From: Vibrio penaeicida
GTDB taxonomy: Bacteria; Pseudomonadota; Gammaproteobacteria; Enterobacterales; Vibrionaceae
DNA length: 64,000 bases
Direction of reading: 5' to 3'
Assembly (NCBI RefSeq): GCF_030689305.1
Contig: NZ_JAUYVM010000006.1
Location: 1-64,000 of the forward strand
The notes under the pieces were generated by a model, which was not told where the DNA came from, searched no databases, and worked only from the letters and a program-made list of their open reading frames with translations. Position numbers and translations under genes: made by a program. This document shows, in pieces, positions 8,916 through 17,519 of this stretch; within the stretch, counting starts at the first letter, position 1; each line of letters opens with the position of its first letter.

Positions 8916-10592
8916 ATGGATCTCGCAAATACCGAAATTTTATACCCCCTGTTTGAACGGTTAAAGCTTATGAACAATACAATCAACACCCTAATCAACG
9001 AACTGAACGCCATGGTGCAGCACGCAACAGGGTTGGGCGAGCCATTACCTGCTGGAATGTTGCATCATTTGGATCATTTGTTGTTTAAGCAAAATCAAAC
9101 GCAAGGGGAAGAATACCCATCCCCATATACCGCTGACGATCTCCAACAGTTAACCGACTACCACCAAATGATGGCTGAACTGATAGAGCCAGCACAGCCC
9201 CGTTCAGTATTGTTGATAAAACAACAAGAGCAGCAGCAAGGTATGTTGGGGTTTCTTGGCCCAGTTACCTTGGTTCGGCAACTGACGGGGCTGGCGATTT
9301 TCTGCGTGGTTATGACCATTGCACTCGCGCTTTCCCCCGAAATCAACCGAGAAACCATCAATAAGGATTTGTTCGAAAATTCAGGCATTTCCCTACTGCT
9401 AAACCTGCTGTTTTTACTTTGTTGTGCCGGATTAGGGGCAACCTTCTCGAATTTGAACAAGCTGTTTTTGTATATCGATGCCATGACGTACGACCCACGG
9501 TTTAACTCAACCTACTGGATTCGAATCATCATGGGGTTTATGAGTGGGTTGATGATCGCGGAACTTTTGCCTTTAGGGCAAATGCAGGCCGCTGCTGGAA
9601 GTGAAAGTACCATGGTGGATTTAGACAAACCGCTCGCCGCCATTTTAGGCGGGTTCAGCTCAGATGTGCTTTACCGCTTTTTATCCAGGCTGCTGGAATT
9701 GGTGGAACAACTGTTCAAAAGCCAGCCATCTGGTGAGCGAGGAAAGCGCTCGTCGTATCATGCGAATCCACGCCCTGCTAGACATGTTGTGTACGAATCA
9801 AAAGTTGCAGAGAACGCGAATAGCATACCACCCAACTCGCAACCTGTTACCGAAATACGCGCGAATATCACTGAGAGCGAACAAGGAAATGCTGAAACGC
9901 CAGTTGGTGCGCTTGATAGAATGGCAAAGGGTACGCCGAACATGAATAAGGAACCGGAAACTCACTTCAATCAACCTCAACACGATCAAGATACCCTAAC
10001 GATTTTGCAGTTAGGTAAACTCACCTACGATGCCGAAGGCACCGAAGGAGGGCGTTACCACAGCCGTAAGCTTCATGTTCCTTCTGGATCTTCTGGGCTC
10101 ACCATTGGGCGTGGGTACGACTGTAAGGAAAAGAGTACAAGCCAAATTATCAACCAACTTTGTGAAGCGGGGTTACCGTTAGCGAAAGCCCAAAAGTTAG
10201 CGGGTGCTTCAGGGTTAAGTGGTAAACAAGCATCTGATTTTATTGCTGATAACCAACTTGATGATGACGAAATTACCGTTGAACAACAGGAAAAGCTGTT
10301 TGCCATCAGTTATCAATCCCTATTAGCCGATGTAAAACGGATTTGCAGCAAAAGTGATTGCGTGGCGGCTTATGGGGATGTGAGCTGGGATACGCTGAAT
10401 AACAAAATAAAAGCCGTGCTGGTGGACTTGCGATACCGCGGAGATTACACGCCCAACAGCCGAAAGCTGATTCAGTCTTATGTTGCCAGCAACAATTTCG
10501 CTGGGTTCTATACCGTACTGTGCAACCGCCAGCTTTGGCGACAAGTGCCTGAAGATCGCTTCAACCGTCGGGTAGCGTTTTTGAACGAGTAA
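8916..10592 (+). CDS. Membrane protein with C-terminal pesticin/T4-lysozyme-like domain
   Basis: A 558-residue protein. The N-terminal ~100 residues are soluble; three or four hydrophobic segments follow between ~110 and 270 (LTGLAIFCVVMTIALAL, LLLNLLFLLCCAGLGATF, IIMGFMSGLMIAELL); a polar linker runs to ~360. The last ~190 residues resemble the pesticin/T4 lysozyme muramidase fold, with Glu374 in YDAEGTEGG and Thr396/Asp402 in LTIGRGYD. The spacing closely matches the Glu-Thr-Asp triad reported for pesticin. It would hydrolyse peptidoglycan if the domain faces the periplasm. The ATG at 8916 has only a weak ribosome site; ATG 8970 is the alternative. It ends the protease/peptide cluster in the same direction. 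A membrane-tethered muramidase could be a release, lysis or antibacterial component; the link is inferred from position only. Confidence 0.65.
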   Translation: MDLANTEILYPLFERLKLMNNTINTLINELNAMVQHATGLGEPLPAGMLHHLDHLLFKQNQTQGEEYPSPYTADDLQQLTDYHQMMAELIEPAQPRSVLLIKQQEQQQGMLGFLGPVTLVRQLTGLAIFCVVMTIALALSPEINRETINKDLFENSGISLLLNLLFLLCCAGLGATFSNLNKLFLYIDAMTYDPRFNSTYWIRIIMGFMSGLMIAELLPLGQMQAAAGSESTMVDLDKPLAAILGGFSSDVLYRFLSRLLELVEQLFKSQPSGERGKRSSYHANPRPARHVVYESKVAENANSIPPNSQPVTEIRANITESEQGNAETPVGALDRMAKGTPNMNKEPETHFNQPQHDQDTLTILQLGKLTYDAEGTEGGRYHSRKLHVPSGSSGLTIGRGYDCKEKSTSQIINQLCEAGLPLAKAQKLAGASGLSGKQASDFIADNQLDDDEITVEQQEKLFAISYQSLLADVKRICSKSDCVAAYGDVSWDTLNNKIKAVLVDLRYRGDYTPNSRKLIQSYVASNNFAGFYTVLCNRQLWRQVPEDRFNRRVAFLNE

Positions 10593-10597
10593 ATTGA

Positions 10598-10625
10598 TGC
10601 CCTACCTGCGATTGCAAGTAGGGCA
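10598..10625 (+). terminator. Inverted repeat after the lysozyme-domain gene
   Basis: TGCCCTAC (10598–10605) pairs perfectly with GTAGGGCA (10618–10625), five bases beyond the stop of the plus-strand gene and before the stop of the convergent regulator pseudogene. The T-run is poor, so termination strength is uncertain. Confidence 0.45.
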
Positions 10626-10653
10626 AGTTTCAAGATTTTAACCGTGGGTGTAT

Positions 10654-11420
10654 TCAGTCGTTACTTTGTGGCATCAAATGGCGTACTTGTTCTTGCCTTA
10701 GTTTAAGCCTGTGCTTTCTGTACTGAAGTGGTGTCAAATTGAAGTGTTGCTTAAAAGCCGAAGAAAAGTTATTGGCGTTATTGTACCCCACATCCAGTGA
10801 TATATGGGTGACATTCAATTCCGTTTTTTCAAGCAACTCTGCACCTTTTTGTAAACGCTGCTCGCGTAGCCAAGAAAATATGGTTTGCCCAACGATATCT
10901 TTAAATGCCTCAGACAAGGTGTTTCTATTACTGGAGAGCTCTTGGCTAAGTTGCCCCAATGTAATATCTTCATCAAGGCGAGATTTCAATATGCTTATAG
11001 CTCTGGTAACCAGTATTTCTTTTTTGCTTAACGGTGGTGTTTGAATGGCGGCAGGCATGTATTTAATTGCACTGACTCTACGAATAACTTCCTCCGGAAC
11101 AATTGGGTAGCTAATATAATCTGTAAAACCTTCTTCAAAAATAGAACGCCTGTTGTTTTCAGATGCGTGAGTCAATGCAAGAACCACGGGAGGGTTAGAA
11201 ATACCTTGGATAGCTTTTCTTAACACTGAAAAAGAAGCAATCGGTTCGTTTTCTTCCATAACGTCTAAAATAATAGCATTGGGTACGGAATTAATTACTT
11301 CTTCTGATATGTCAGATAAAGTTGTATACTTTACTCTACACCCATTTTTCTTTAAAACGTTTTCTATTTCTAAAAAATTTATTTACCAAATCCAACTAGC
11401 ATAATGACACTCTCTTTCAT
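10654..11420 (-). pseudogene. Frameshifted response regulator with AraC-type DNA-binding domain
   Basis: The intact part, from 11259 down to 10654, encodes the end of a receiver-like domain (FTDYISYPIVPEEVIRRV) and a complete AraC-type double helix-turn-helix (ITLGQLSQELSSNRNTLSEA, ISLDVGYNNANNFSSAFKQH). Upstream, an ATG at 11420 with AAGGA seven bases before it opens MKESVIMLVGFGK and then hits TAA. The frame carrying NFLEIENVLKKNGC and AIILDV, which continues into the intact part, is offset by one base at an AAATTTTTTAG run near 11380. One missing base therefore breaks an otherwise complete receiver domain. It is either a true pseudogene, a site of slippage at the homopolymer, or a sequencing error. 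Conversely, translation from ATG 11259 could give a DNA-binding fragment. It converges on the lysozyme-domain gene. Confidence 0.75.
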
Positions 11421-11516
11421 TTCAATATTCCTTTGTTACGTTAAAACCAATTAAAATTGGTGATTTATTTTTCATCGCTAAGATAGAAAATCCTTATCGA
11501 ACCATCCTTATGATTT

Positions 11517-11885
11517 TTAAGATAGCTCTATTGTTCTATTAAAGTATTCGCGATATCTCCTTGGGCTAATGCCAAATTCATTTCTAAATGCTGTTGAAAA
11601 GTTATTTGCATCAGAATACCCAACCTCCATAGCTATAATGGATATTGGTGCATCGGATTCTTCAATTAAAGCTTTGGCAGTATCGAGTCTTTTTTTCCGC
11701 AACCATTCAAATGGTGTACTGTTGGTAAACCTTCGAAACAGAGAAATCATTTTATTTCGATTTACCCCTACATATTTACACAACTCTACTAGGGTTATTT
11801 TTTCTCCTATCCTGCCCATCATATAATCTATCGCCACTTGAAAAACTCGCTCCCTCTCTCTATAACGGGATATCGTATCTTCCAT
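11517..11885 (-). CDS. Small AraC-family DNA-binding protein
   Basis: A 122-residue protein made almost only of the AraC/XylS double helix-turn-helix domain: ITLVELCKYVGVNRNKMISL for the first and ISIIAMEVGYSDANNFSTAF for the second, ending FGISPRRYREYF. It has no ligand-binding or receiver domain. ATG 11885 is preceded by GGAGGGTGGTT, better than the GTG at 11891. It is a paralogue of the neighbouring frameshifted regulator, sharing the NANNFS.AF motif, and is transcribed in the same direction ~95 bp upstream. Its target is unknown; the peptide/protease cluster next door is the obvious candidate. Confidence 0.8.
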   Translation of the reverse strand: MEDTISRYRERERVFQVAIDYMMGRIGEKITLVELCKYVGVNRNKMISLFRRFTNSTPFEWLRKKRLDTAKALIEESDAPISIIAMEVGYSDANNFSTAFRNEFGISPRRYREYFNRTIELS

Positions 11886-11891
11886 AACCAC

Positions 11892-12401
11892 CCTCCATAA
11901 ATAATAGAATTAAAAATAAAACACCTAGAATTCCGAAAAAGAGTTCCACAGTCTATTACACGGCGTTACACTAAAGCTTCTGTTTGCGATCTCTATGAGT
12001 TACCTCACCAGATAAAAAACGGTCTTTTTTTCGAGACATATCTCAATAAGTAATCAGAAAACGCAACGCATACACAATAATTATAAATTCCTCATTAAAT
12101 TATATGAAACAAGCCTTCCTTAACACTGCTGGTACAAGTCGCAATAAAACAATTAATTACAATTAACCCATTGATAAAAAAGAAAAACAAAATTTGTAAA
12201 ATGAGTGGAATTTAGCCGGGATGTTTCTAGAAGTTTACAATCACAGAAATTTGGAAGAGGAGACGTTAATTCTTTATTGAGCTAACAGGATATAGCTCTC
12301 ACATTGGCAATTGACAATAATAACAATTACATAAAGAATAACAGGCGGACATTCCATATAACATAGGCGAATCCTGCTTTATCGCCTGATAGAGCAAAGG
12401 A
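11892..12401. other. Intergenic region upstream of the PhoD-like gene
   Basis: About 500 bp without a gene, AT-rich. It lies between the divergent AraC-type gene and the phosphatase gene, so both promoters should be here. A TTGACA at 12311–12316 is a possible -35, but no good -10 follows at normal spacing. I looked for a Pho box (paired TGTCA-like repeats) and did not find a convincing one. Confidence 0.4.
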
Positions 12402-12407
12402 TTGATG

Positions 12408-13913
12408 ATGAGCAAAAACAAATGGAAATTGGTGATTCAAGAGGTAGGGACACACCAAGCAAAAGTTTGGGTTGGTACCTTATCTGAATACCAAGGTAAA
12501 CCGGACACCTTTACCGTTAACGTGTTCACGCAGCCTATCACTGAGCGAGAGCGTCAGCCCATCGCTACCTATCCCATACAGAAACAAGACTGGGAACGAC
12601 CATTTACAAAACTACGTGAGCGCTTTTTTAAGGTGGTGACGATCACGGGGTTAGAGCCCAATAAAACGTATTACGTCGATTTTGTTCGCGGTGAGCACAC
12701 GTTTAGCTGCAGTGAAGATCACAGTAAAACCATTCAGGAAACAGTGCTAGAAACAGGCACACTCAAAACCTTACCCACTTCGCTTTCAGAAACCGAACCC
12801 TTTGTAGCCATGCTCGGAAGTTGCTTTTACAACGGCAAGCATGAGAAGGGACAAGCGGCGAAAGCGTACACTCATTTGTATTTTCAGGGAAAACCTGAAG
12901 AGCAACCTCATGTTAAATTTCTTACTGGCGATCAAGTGTATCTCGATATTGGGGTGGACTCACTCTCACCCGTGGTTAATGAAGTCCATAAACGAATCGC
13001 GACGGATTATGAAGAAACGTGGGATATCAACCGTAAGATGTACCGACATGGTGGGTGTTGGTTTTTAGCCGATGATCATGAATATTGGAATAACTATCCG
13101 TATGTCCAAGGCACCAACCCGTACTTGTGGGCGATTACTTTATCCAAAAAGATCAAAGCAGCGTGGACGAAAAGCGCGAAAGATGGCGTTAAAAACGTGC
13201 AGCAGATTACCCCATTTCGAACGTTCGATATTGGTGACGATTTGTCTTTCTGTTTTGTGGACTTAAGAACAGACAGAGACAAACGTGAACCACCAAAATC
13301 GCTGACCACCAGTAAGGTGTTTAAACAGCTTATCGACTGGGCAAAAAGCCTCGATAAAGTGGGCGTGTTAGTGTTGCCTCAACCACTTATCGTTAAACCG
13401 GGTACTGAGTCGGACTACAACCTCGCCAACTATGAAAGCCAGTACAAGCAACTGCTTGATGCATTAGCCGCATCTGGAAACGACATACTGTGTTTGTCGG
13501 GGGATGTGCATTACGGCCGAATTGCCAGCGTTAAGATTGGCAGTAAAAAAGCTATTCTGCATGAAGTCATTTCTTCTCCAATGTCGAACATTCCTGCATC
13601 CGATGGTGGAACGTTTTCCGCTGCGACACCTAGGAGAGTGAAAAACCTACCTCGCTTTTCAGGTCACAATGAAGGCGTTGAATACGGAGATGTGTGGTGC
13701 ACAAAATCGGAGCTCGTCAGCAAATGGTACATGCTGAAAAATTACTATCAGAATAAAGAACACTTTATGACCCTGGCATTCACTCGCTCACACACGGGTA
13801 ATGTAAAACTGGAAGTGCAAGCTTGGTTAGTCAGGCATTGCGAGCGTTCTGGTAAACCGAAAAAACAATTTAAAGACAGCAGAGTCATCACACTGAAAAA
13901 ACGCCCAGCTTAA
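12408..13913 (+). CDS. PhoD-like metallophosphatase
   Basis: A 501-residue protein of the PhoD-like alkaline phosphatase/phosphodiesterase family. An N-terminal fibronectin-like region (VWVGTL, ITGLEPNKTYYVDF) precedes a metallophosphatase core with FVAMLGSCFY, FLTGDQVYLDIG, WFLADDHEYWNN, FCFVDLRTDR and LCLSGDVHYGR. These hold the metal-binding Asp, His and Asn residues expected. No signal peptide or Tat motif is visible, unlike Bacillus PhoD, so it may be cytoplasmic or act on an internal substrate. Three candidate starts lie together (TTG 12402, ATG 12405, ATG 12408); 12408 has AAAGGA at the best spacing. It stands alone between regulators and the membrane/HlyD pair. Confidence 0.85.
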   Translation: MSKNKWKLVIQEVGTHQAKVWVGTLSEYQGKPDTFTVNVFTQPITERERQPIATYPIQKQDWERPFTKLRERFFKVVTITGLEPNKTYYVDFVRGEHTFSCSEDHSKTIQETVLETGTLKTLPTSLSETEPFVAMLGSCFYNGKHEKGQAAKAYTHLYFQGKPEEQPHVKFLTGDQVYLDIGVDSLSPVVNEVHKRIATDYEETWDINRKMYRHGGCWFLADDHEYWNNYPYVQGTNPYLWAITLSKKIKAAWTKSAKDGVKNVQQITPFRTFDIGDDLSFCFVDLRTDRDKREPPKSLTTSKVFKQLIDWAKSLDKVGVLVLPQPLIVKPGTESDYNLANYESQYKQLLDALAASGNDILCLSGDVHYGRIASVKIGSKKAILHEVISSPMSNIPASDGGTFSAATPRRVKNLPRFSGHNEGVEYGDVWCTKSELVSKWYMLKNYYQNKEHFMTLAFTRSHTGNVKLEVQAWLVRHCERSGKPKKQFKDSRVITLKKRPA

Positions 13914-14039
13914 GTCTAGAAAGATAAGCATTCTAAGCGTTCGCTCATCTCCTTTCTTTAAAATGGAATTTCGGTTATTCCATTTTTACTTCGCACCGTT
14001 GTTACGCTCATTCCAAAGCGTAACAACAGGTCAATCACA

Positions 14040-14603
14040 ATGTCTCGACACCACTCGAATACGAGGCAAGGAACGCCATCAAACTCTTTTTCATGGAAAG
14101 CAATACCAACACTTAGCTTTAGAAATGCCAAAGCATCAGCGCTCTGCAAAACCATAAAAACCGCGCTAGCAACATTAATAAAAACCGCAATCGGCTTAGG
14201 CACTTTGTATTTCGCGTCTCTGGCATTTTCGAAATTAAGCACGATACATGGTACGGAATTGCCAGAAACTTACTTTGTGGATGGTTACCCCAGTATATTG
14301 GTATTGCTCGATTCTGAATTTTTTATGGGTGTCATCTTCTGCGTCACCATTAGTGTGATTGTGTATGTGTTGTATTTATTGTGGCAGTTACACGAAGTCG
14401 CGGTTCATAAAGCACAAAAAATGTCGTCCGCTCATACCCAAATTGTGTTTGCGCTTTCTCTGTGTGGATTGTTTATTGATAAAGCATGGTGGGTACTCGC
14501 TATCATTATTGCCTTTACTCGTTGGGACATTGTTTCAGACTCGCTCTCCAACATCATTCGTAAAGGTCTTCACATAACCAAAGGCACTAAGGAGTCATCA
14601 TGA
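14040..14603 (+). CDS. Inner-membrane protein partnered with an HlyD-type protein
   Basis: A 187-residue protein with three or four predicted membrane segments: ~45–65 (TAIGLGTLYFASLAF), ~95–118 (FFMGVIFCVTISVIVYVLYLLW) and ~135–160 (TQIVFALSLCGLFIDKAWWVLAIII). I do not recognise the family. Its stop overlaps the start of the HlyD-type gene by four bases (ATGA), so the two are translationally coupled and probably form one unit. That arrangement recalls YiaW/YiaV and AaeX/AaeA pairs, where a small membrane protein precedes a membrane-fusion protein. The N-terminal ~38 residues are polar and the ribosome site is weak, so the true start may differ. Confidence 0.65.
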   Translation: MSRHHSNTRQGTPSNSFSWKAIPTLSFRNAKASALCKTIKTALATLIKTAIGLGTLYFASLAFSKLSTIHGTELPETYFVDGYPSILVLLDSEFFMGVIFCVTISVIVYVLYLLWQLHEVAVHKAQKMSSAHTQIVFALSLCGLFIDKAWWVLAIIIAFTRWDIVSDSLSNIIRKGLHITKGTKESS

Positions 14604-15631
14604 AAGAGATTATGCTCCCTTACATTCTGATCTGTTGGATTTTGGTCAGGCTAAAAGTAGTGGCTTGGACGCTTAAAAACGCGGTTGTGATGGTGGGGCT
14701 AGGCGCTTTTATCGCCTTTATGTTATTTACCGCTCATCGCTTTTGGTCACCTGCAGACCTTACCGACAGTACAACAGTAAAAGCCCCTCATGCAGTACTG
14801 AGCCCTCTCGTTGGTCAGGAGGTGGAACAAGTGCTGGTAAGCCACAACCAACACGTCCGTGAAGGCGATTTGATTTACGTATTGAAGTCAGAAGATACGG
14901 ATTCACAAGTCAAAGGGCTACAGGCACAAAAGTTAGCAGCAGAAGCGGAAATTGTTGCCTTAAAACATCAGATCACCAACGATGAGAAAACATTACGTCG
15001 ATTGGAAAAGCTGGACGATTTTGCCCAAGAATCGCATAGAGACGATACCAAAACACGAATCGATGCTAACAACGCAAAAGTGGCGGCAGTGTTTGCTCAA
15101 ATCAAATCGATTGAAGCACAGATCGCGACAGCCGAATGGCAAAATGATCGCCGAGAGGTTCGCGCACCTTTTGATGGACAGGTGTCGATTGCTAACCTTG
15201 CTGAAGGCACCCGTGTTGGTAACATGCATTTATACAACACGTCGAAAAAGTTTGTGGAAATGCGTATTGCGGATCAAACCTATCGCAATATTAAGGCTGG
15301 TCAATTTGCTGAATTTTATGTGGATGCATACCCCGGTGAAATATTCAGAGGGCGTGTTCATAGTGTTACGGCAGGAACAGGGGAAGCGAGAGTATCTGTG
15401 GTGAATGGCACACAACACGTACGCCAACACGTCAATAACAATGCAGGGACACATGGGCGAACTGTCATCATCGAATTTGAAGAACCTCAGGGCTACAACG
15501 TTCCCATTGGCGCAACCGGTTCTGGTTGGATATCAGCGACCAAGCCACATGAAATGCTCGGTTTTATGGACATCATTGGTGCCGCGACGGTGAGGTTAAA
15601 ATCCTACAAAGCGTACTTCTCTGCCATGTAA
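14600..15631 (+). CDS. HlyD-family membrane fusion protein
   Basis: A 343-residue protein with an N-terminal membrane anchor (~28–48), then the HlyD/EmrA layout: a split biotinyl/lipoyl-like barrel (VKAPHAVLSPLVGQEVEQVL and VRAPFDGQVSIANLAEGTRV) around a coiled-coil hairpin of ~100 residues rich in Ala, Gln and Lys. A beta-barrel region ends at PIGATGSGWIS. Such periplasmic adaptors link an inner-membrane transporter to an outer-membrane channel, but no transporter of ABC, MFS or RND type and no TolC-like gene is adjacent. With the preceding membrane protein it resembles the YiaV/YibH type of stand-alone adaptor. The substrate is unknown. Confidence 0.85.
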   Translation: MKEIMLPYILICWILVRLKVVAWTLKNAVVMVGLGAFIAFMLFTAHRFWSPADLTDSTTVKAPHAVLSPLVGQEVEQVLVSHNQHVREGDLIYVLKSEDTDSQVKGLQAQKLAAEAEIVALKHQITNDEKTLRRLEKLDDFAQESHRDDTKTRIDANNAKVAAVFAQIKSIEAQIATAEWQNDRREVRAPFDGQVSIANLAEGTRVGNMHLYNTSKKFVEMRIADQTYRNIKAGQFAEFYVDAYPGEIFRGRVHSVTAGTGEARVSVVNGTQHVRQHVNNNAGTHGRTVIIEFEEPQGYNVPIGATGSGWISATKPHEMLGFMDIIGAATVRLKSYKAYFSAM

Positions 15632-15678
15632 ATATTGGTTGATTTATCGAAAGCGCAGTCTCCTATAAATTGGCTGCG

Positions 15679-16494
15679 CTATTTCTCCATCCAGCTTTGA
15701 GCTTTCTGCTCTAAGACATGTTCCACCAGCGCCATTAACCATTGAGTTTTAGGATTGTTGCGCTGAGAAGCTTTAACGATGATGGCCACATCCAGCTCAA
15801 TTGGCGTCACATTTTGTTGCCCAGAAAAAGGCGCGTAGCGAATGGTGTAGCAATCTTCCATTAAGCGGTTCATTAACTCATAGTTATCGATCTGAATCGT
15901 TGGCTCTATTGATGGGTCTATTGCATGAAAATGGTGCGTATATTCATTGATGCCCGAAACCAAAAACTTCACATATTCTCCGCTAGGGTTACCATCGATA
16001 AAACCCGCACCTTTATGCAATTTTTTCTGGTAGAAGTGCTGAGATTTGTCGCTAAGAATATGAACGCCAAGGTCGACACCTTCTTCTAAAATAAGAGACT
16101 CACTGGTTTGTTGCCAAGTTCTTAATTCGATGACGGCTTGGGTTTCTTCCCTAATCGCTTTGATCAATTCTGTACCACACGCCACTAAATACGGCTCGAC
16201 CAAATGCAACGAGATGTTTTCCAGTTTACTTGGCTTAAACTCTTCAGGGTGAAGGGCTTGCTGTACTTGTTCTAGCGCTGCTTTGAGTTTGGGTTCGACT
16301 TCGCACGCGTAAGACGTGGGAGTCAGCCCATCACTACCACGAACAAACAATGGGTCACCCAACTCATCTCTAAGCTGTGCCAATACTTTAGACACGTAAG
16401 ATTGAGAGCGACCGATCTTTAGCGCAGCGCGTTGAGTTGAATGGGTTTGCATCAATGCTAAGAAAACGGGAATGGAGTTTAAATCGCTTATCAA
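15679..16494 (-). CDS. LysR-family transcriptional regulator
   Basis: 271 residues with an N-terminal winged helix-turn-helix typical of LysR proteins (STQRAALKIGRSQSYVSKVLAQLRDELGDPLF) and a C-terminal effector-binding region of reduced conservation. Its stop faces the HlyD gene stop, so it is convergent with that pair and divergent from the TAE4-like gene, with ~150 bp between. Target genes are not evident. The usual LysR T-N11-A operator was not identified with confidence. Confidence 0.85.
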   Translation of the reverse strand: MISDLNSIPVFLALMQTHSTQRAALKIGRSQSYVSKVLAQLRDELGDPLFVRGSDGLTPTSYACEVEPKLKAALEQVQQALHPEEFKPSKLENISLHLVEPYLVACGTELIKAIREETQAVIELRTWQQTSESLILEEGVDLGVHILSDKSQHFYQKKLHKGAGFIDGNPSGEYVKFLVSGINEYTHHFHAIDPSIEPTIQIDNYELMNRLMEDCYTIRYAPFSGQQNVTPIELDVAIIVKASQRNNPKTQWLMALVEHVLEQKAQSWMEK

Positions 16495-16647
16495 ATTGTT
16501 ACCTCATATTCGTTACAAATAGCTTAATGAAATAAAAACAACACTCTCAATTACATTCATTTCAGCATTAAACTAATGGTGCATCTAAATCACTAGTAAA
16601 CAAGTTGAATATTGTTATTCAATAAACAATTATCCACATAGTTTTTA

Positions 16648-17148
16648 TTGGGACTTAGACACTATGCACTACCAAACTGGGAAACCTTAAATCGAAACTT
16701 TCCAAACCTACCTGCTGCTACTGTTTTTACGCAGATTGGTGGGAAAGTAGCCTTAAATTACGAAATTGGTGTTTTTAAAAATGCTTGTGCTACTAGAATT
16801 TCTAAAGCTCTAAATGGCTCAGGGGGGAGACACAAAATCCCATACTACAAAGCTGTAGGTCCAAATGGAAGAATGGAAGCTCAAGTCTCTTCTGGCAAAA
16901 ACAAGAATTGGCACATTTTTCGTGTGAAAATTTTAATCAAATACCTAACTGAAAAATATGGTTCTCCCAGCACCTATATCCCAAGTGAATATAAAAAAGA
17001 AATATCAGGGAAAAAAGGTATTATTATATTTGAAGTTAACGGATGGGATGACGCCACTGGACATGCTGATCTTTGGGATGGGGAAGATTGCGTCTACGCT
17101 AGCTACGATTCATCTGCTCATAGAATTTTATTTTGGGAGGCTCCGTAA
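16648..17148 (+). CDS. tae4: Type VI secretion amidase effector, Tae4 family
   Basis: A 166-residue protein matching the Tae4 NlpC/P60-like amidases, which cut peptidoglycan stem peptides after delivery by a type VI secretion system. The catalytic Cys47 lies in KNACATRISKALN and His139 in TGHADLWDG, the two family signatures. No signal peptide is present, as expected for a T6SS cargo. The immunity gene follows without a gap. The start is odd: a TAG lies just upstream, the only early start is TTG 16648 with no clear ribosome site, and the nearest ATG (16663) is in another frame. The 5' end may be damaged or use weak initiation. No hcp, vgrG or other T6SS gene is in the window. Confidence 0.85.
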   Translation: MGLRHYALPNWETLNRNFPNLPAATVFTQIGGKVALNYEIGVFKNACATRISKALNGSGGRHKIPYYKAVGPNGRMEAQVSSGKNKNWHIFRVKILIKYLTEKYGSPSTYIPSEYKKEISGKKGIIIFEVNGWDDATGHADLWDGEDCVYASYDSSAHRILFWEAP

Positions 17149-17508
17149 ATGAAGAAAGGCAAAGCATTAATGTTGTCGCTCCTATCTACAGCACTGCTTG
17201 TATGCGCTCCTTCCTACGCAGGACTAGAGCACAAGCAATTGTTAAACTTTGCCCATGTAAACTGCCTGTTTAACTACATGAAAAGTATGGGGTATGAAAC
17301 TGAAGATCTTAGAACCCTGTCAGCTGGAATTGTTGAAAAAAGTACTCTAGACCCAGAAAAATTTGTGCGTGTACACGAACTCGTAAAAAGTTACGAATCT
17401 AGCGCCAAGTACAAAGCTGACGTTGATACCAACTTAACAAAATGCTTCGAGATACCTTTCGATAAGAACTTTGCAAAAAAGATAGAGGAAATTGCACTCG
17501 CAAAGTAA
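17149..17508 (+). CDS. tai4: Type VI immunity protein, Tai4 family
   Basis: 119 residues with a clear Sec signal peptide (MKKGKALMLSLLSTALLVCA, cut after SYA), as required for an immunity protein acting in the periplasm against an incoming amidase. The mature part has the Tai4 pattern: a conserved NC early, MKSMGYETEDLRTLSAGIVEKST, and a second Cys near the C-terminus (TKCFEIP). Its ATG directly abuts the effector stop and has GGAGG eight bases upstream, inside the effector gene. Tai4 proteins bind the Tae4 active-site groove. The stronger ribosome site compared with the effector would favour immunity in excess. Confidence 0.85.
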   Translation: MKKGKALMLSLLSTALLVCAPSYAGLEHKQLLNFAHVNCLFNYMKSMGYETEDLRTLSAGIVEKSTLDPEKFVRVHELVKSYESSAKYKADVDTNLTKCFEIPFDKNFAKKIEEIALAK

Positions 17509-17519
17509 TAGAGTAAAGA

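Noticed and set aside
12240..12400. Pho box before the PhoD-like gene
   Set aside because: No paired PhoB half-sites at 11-bp spacing could be seen.
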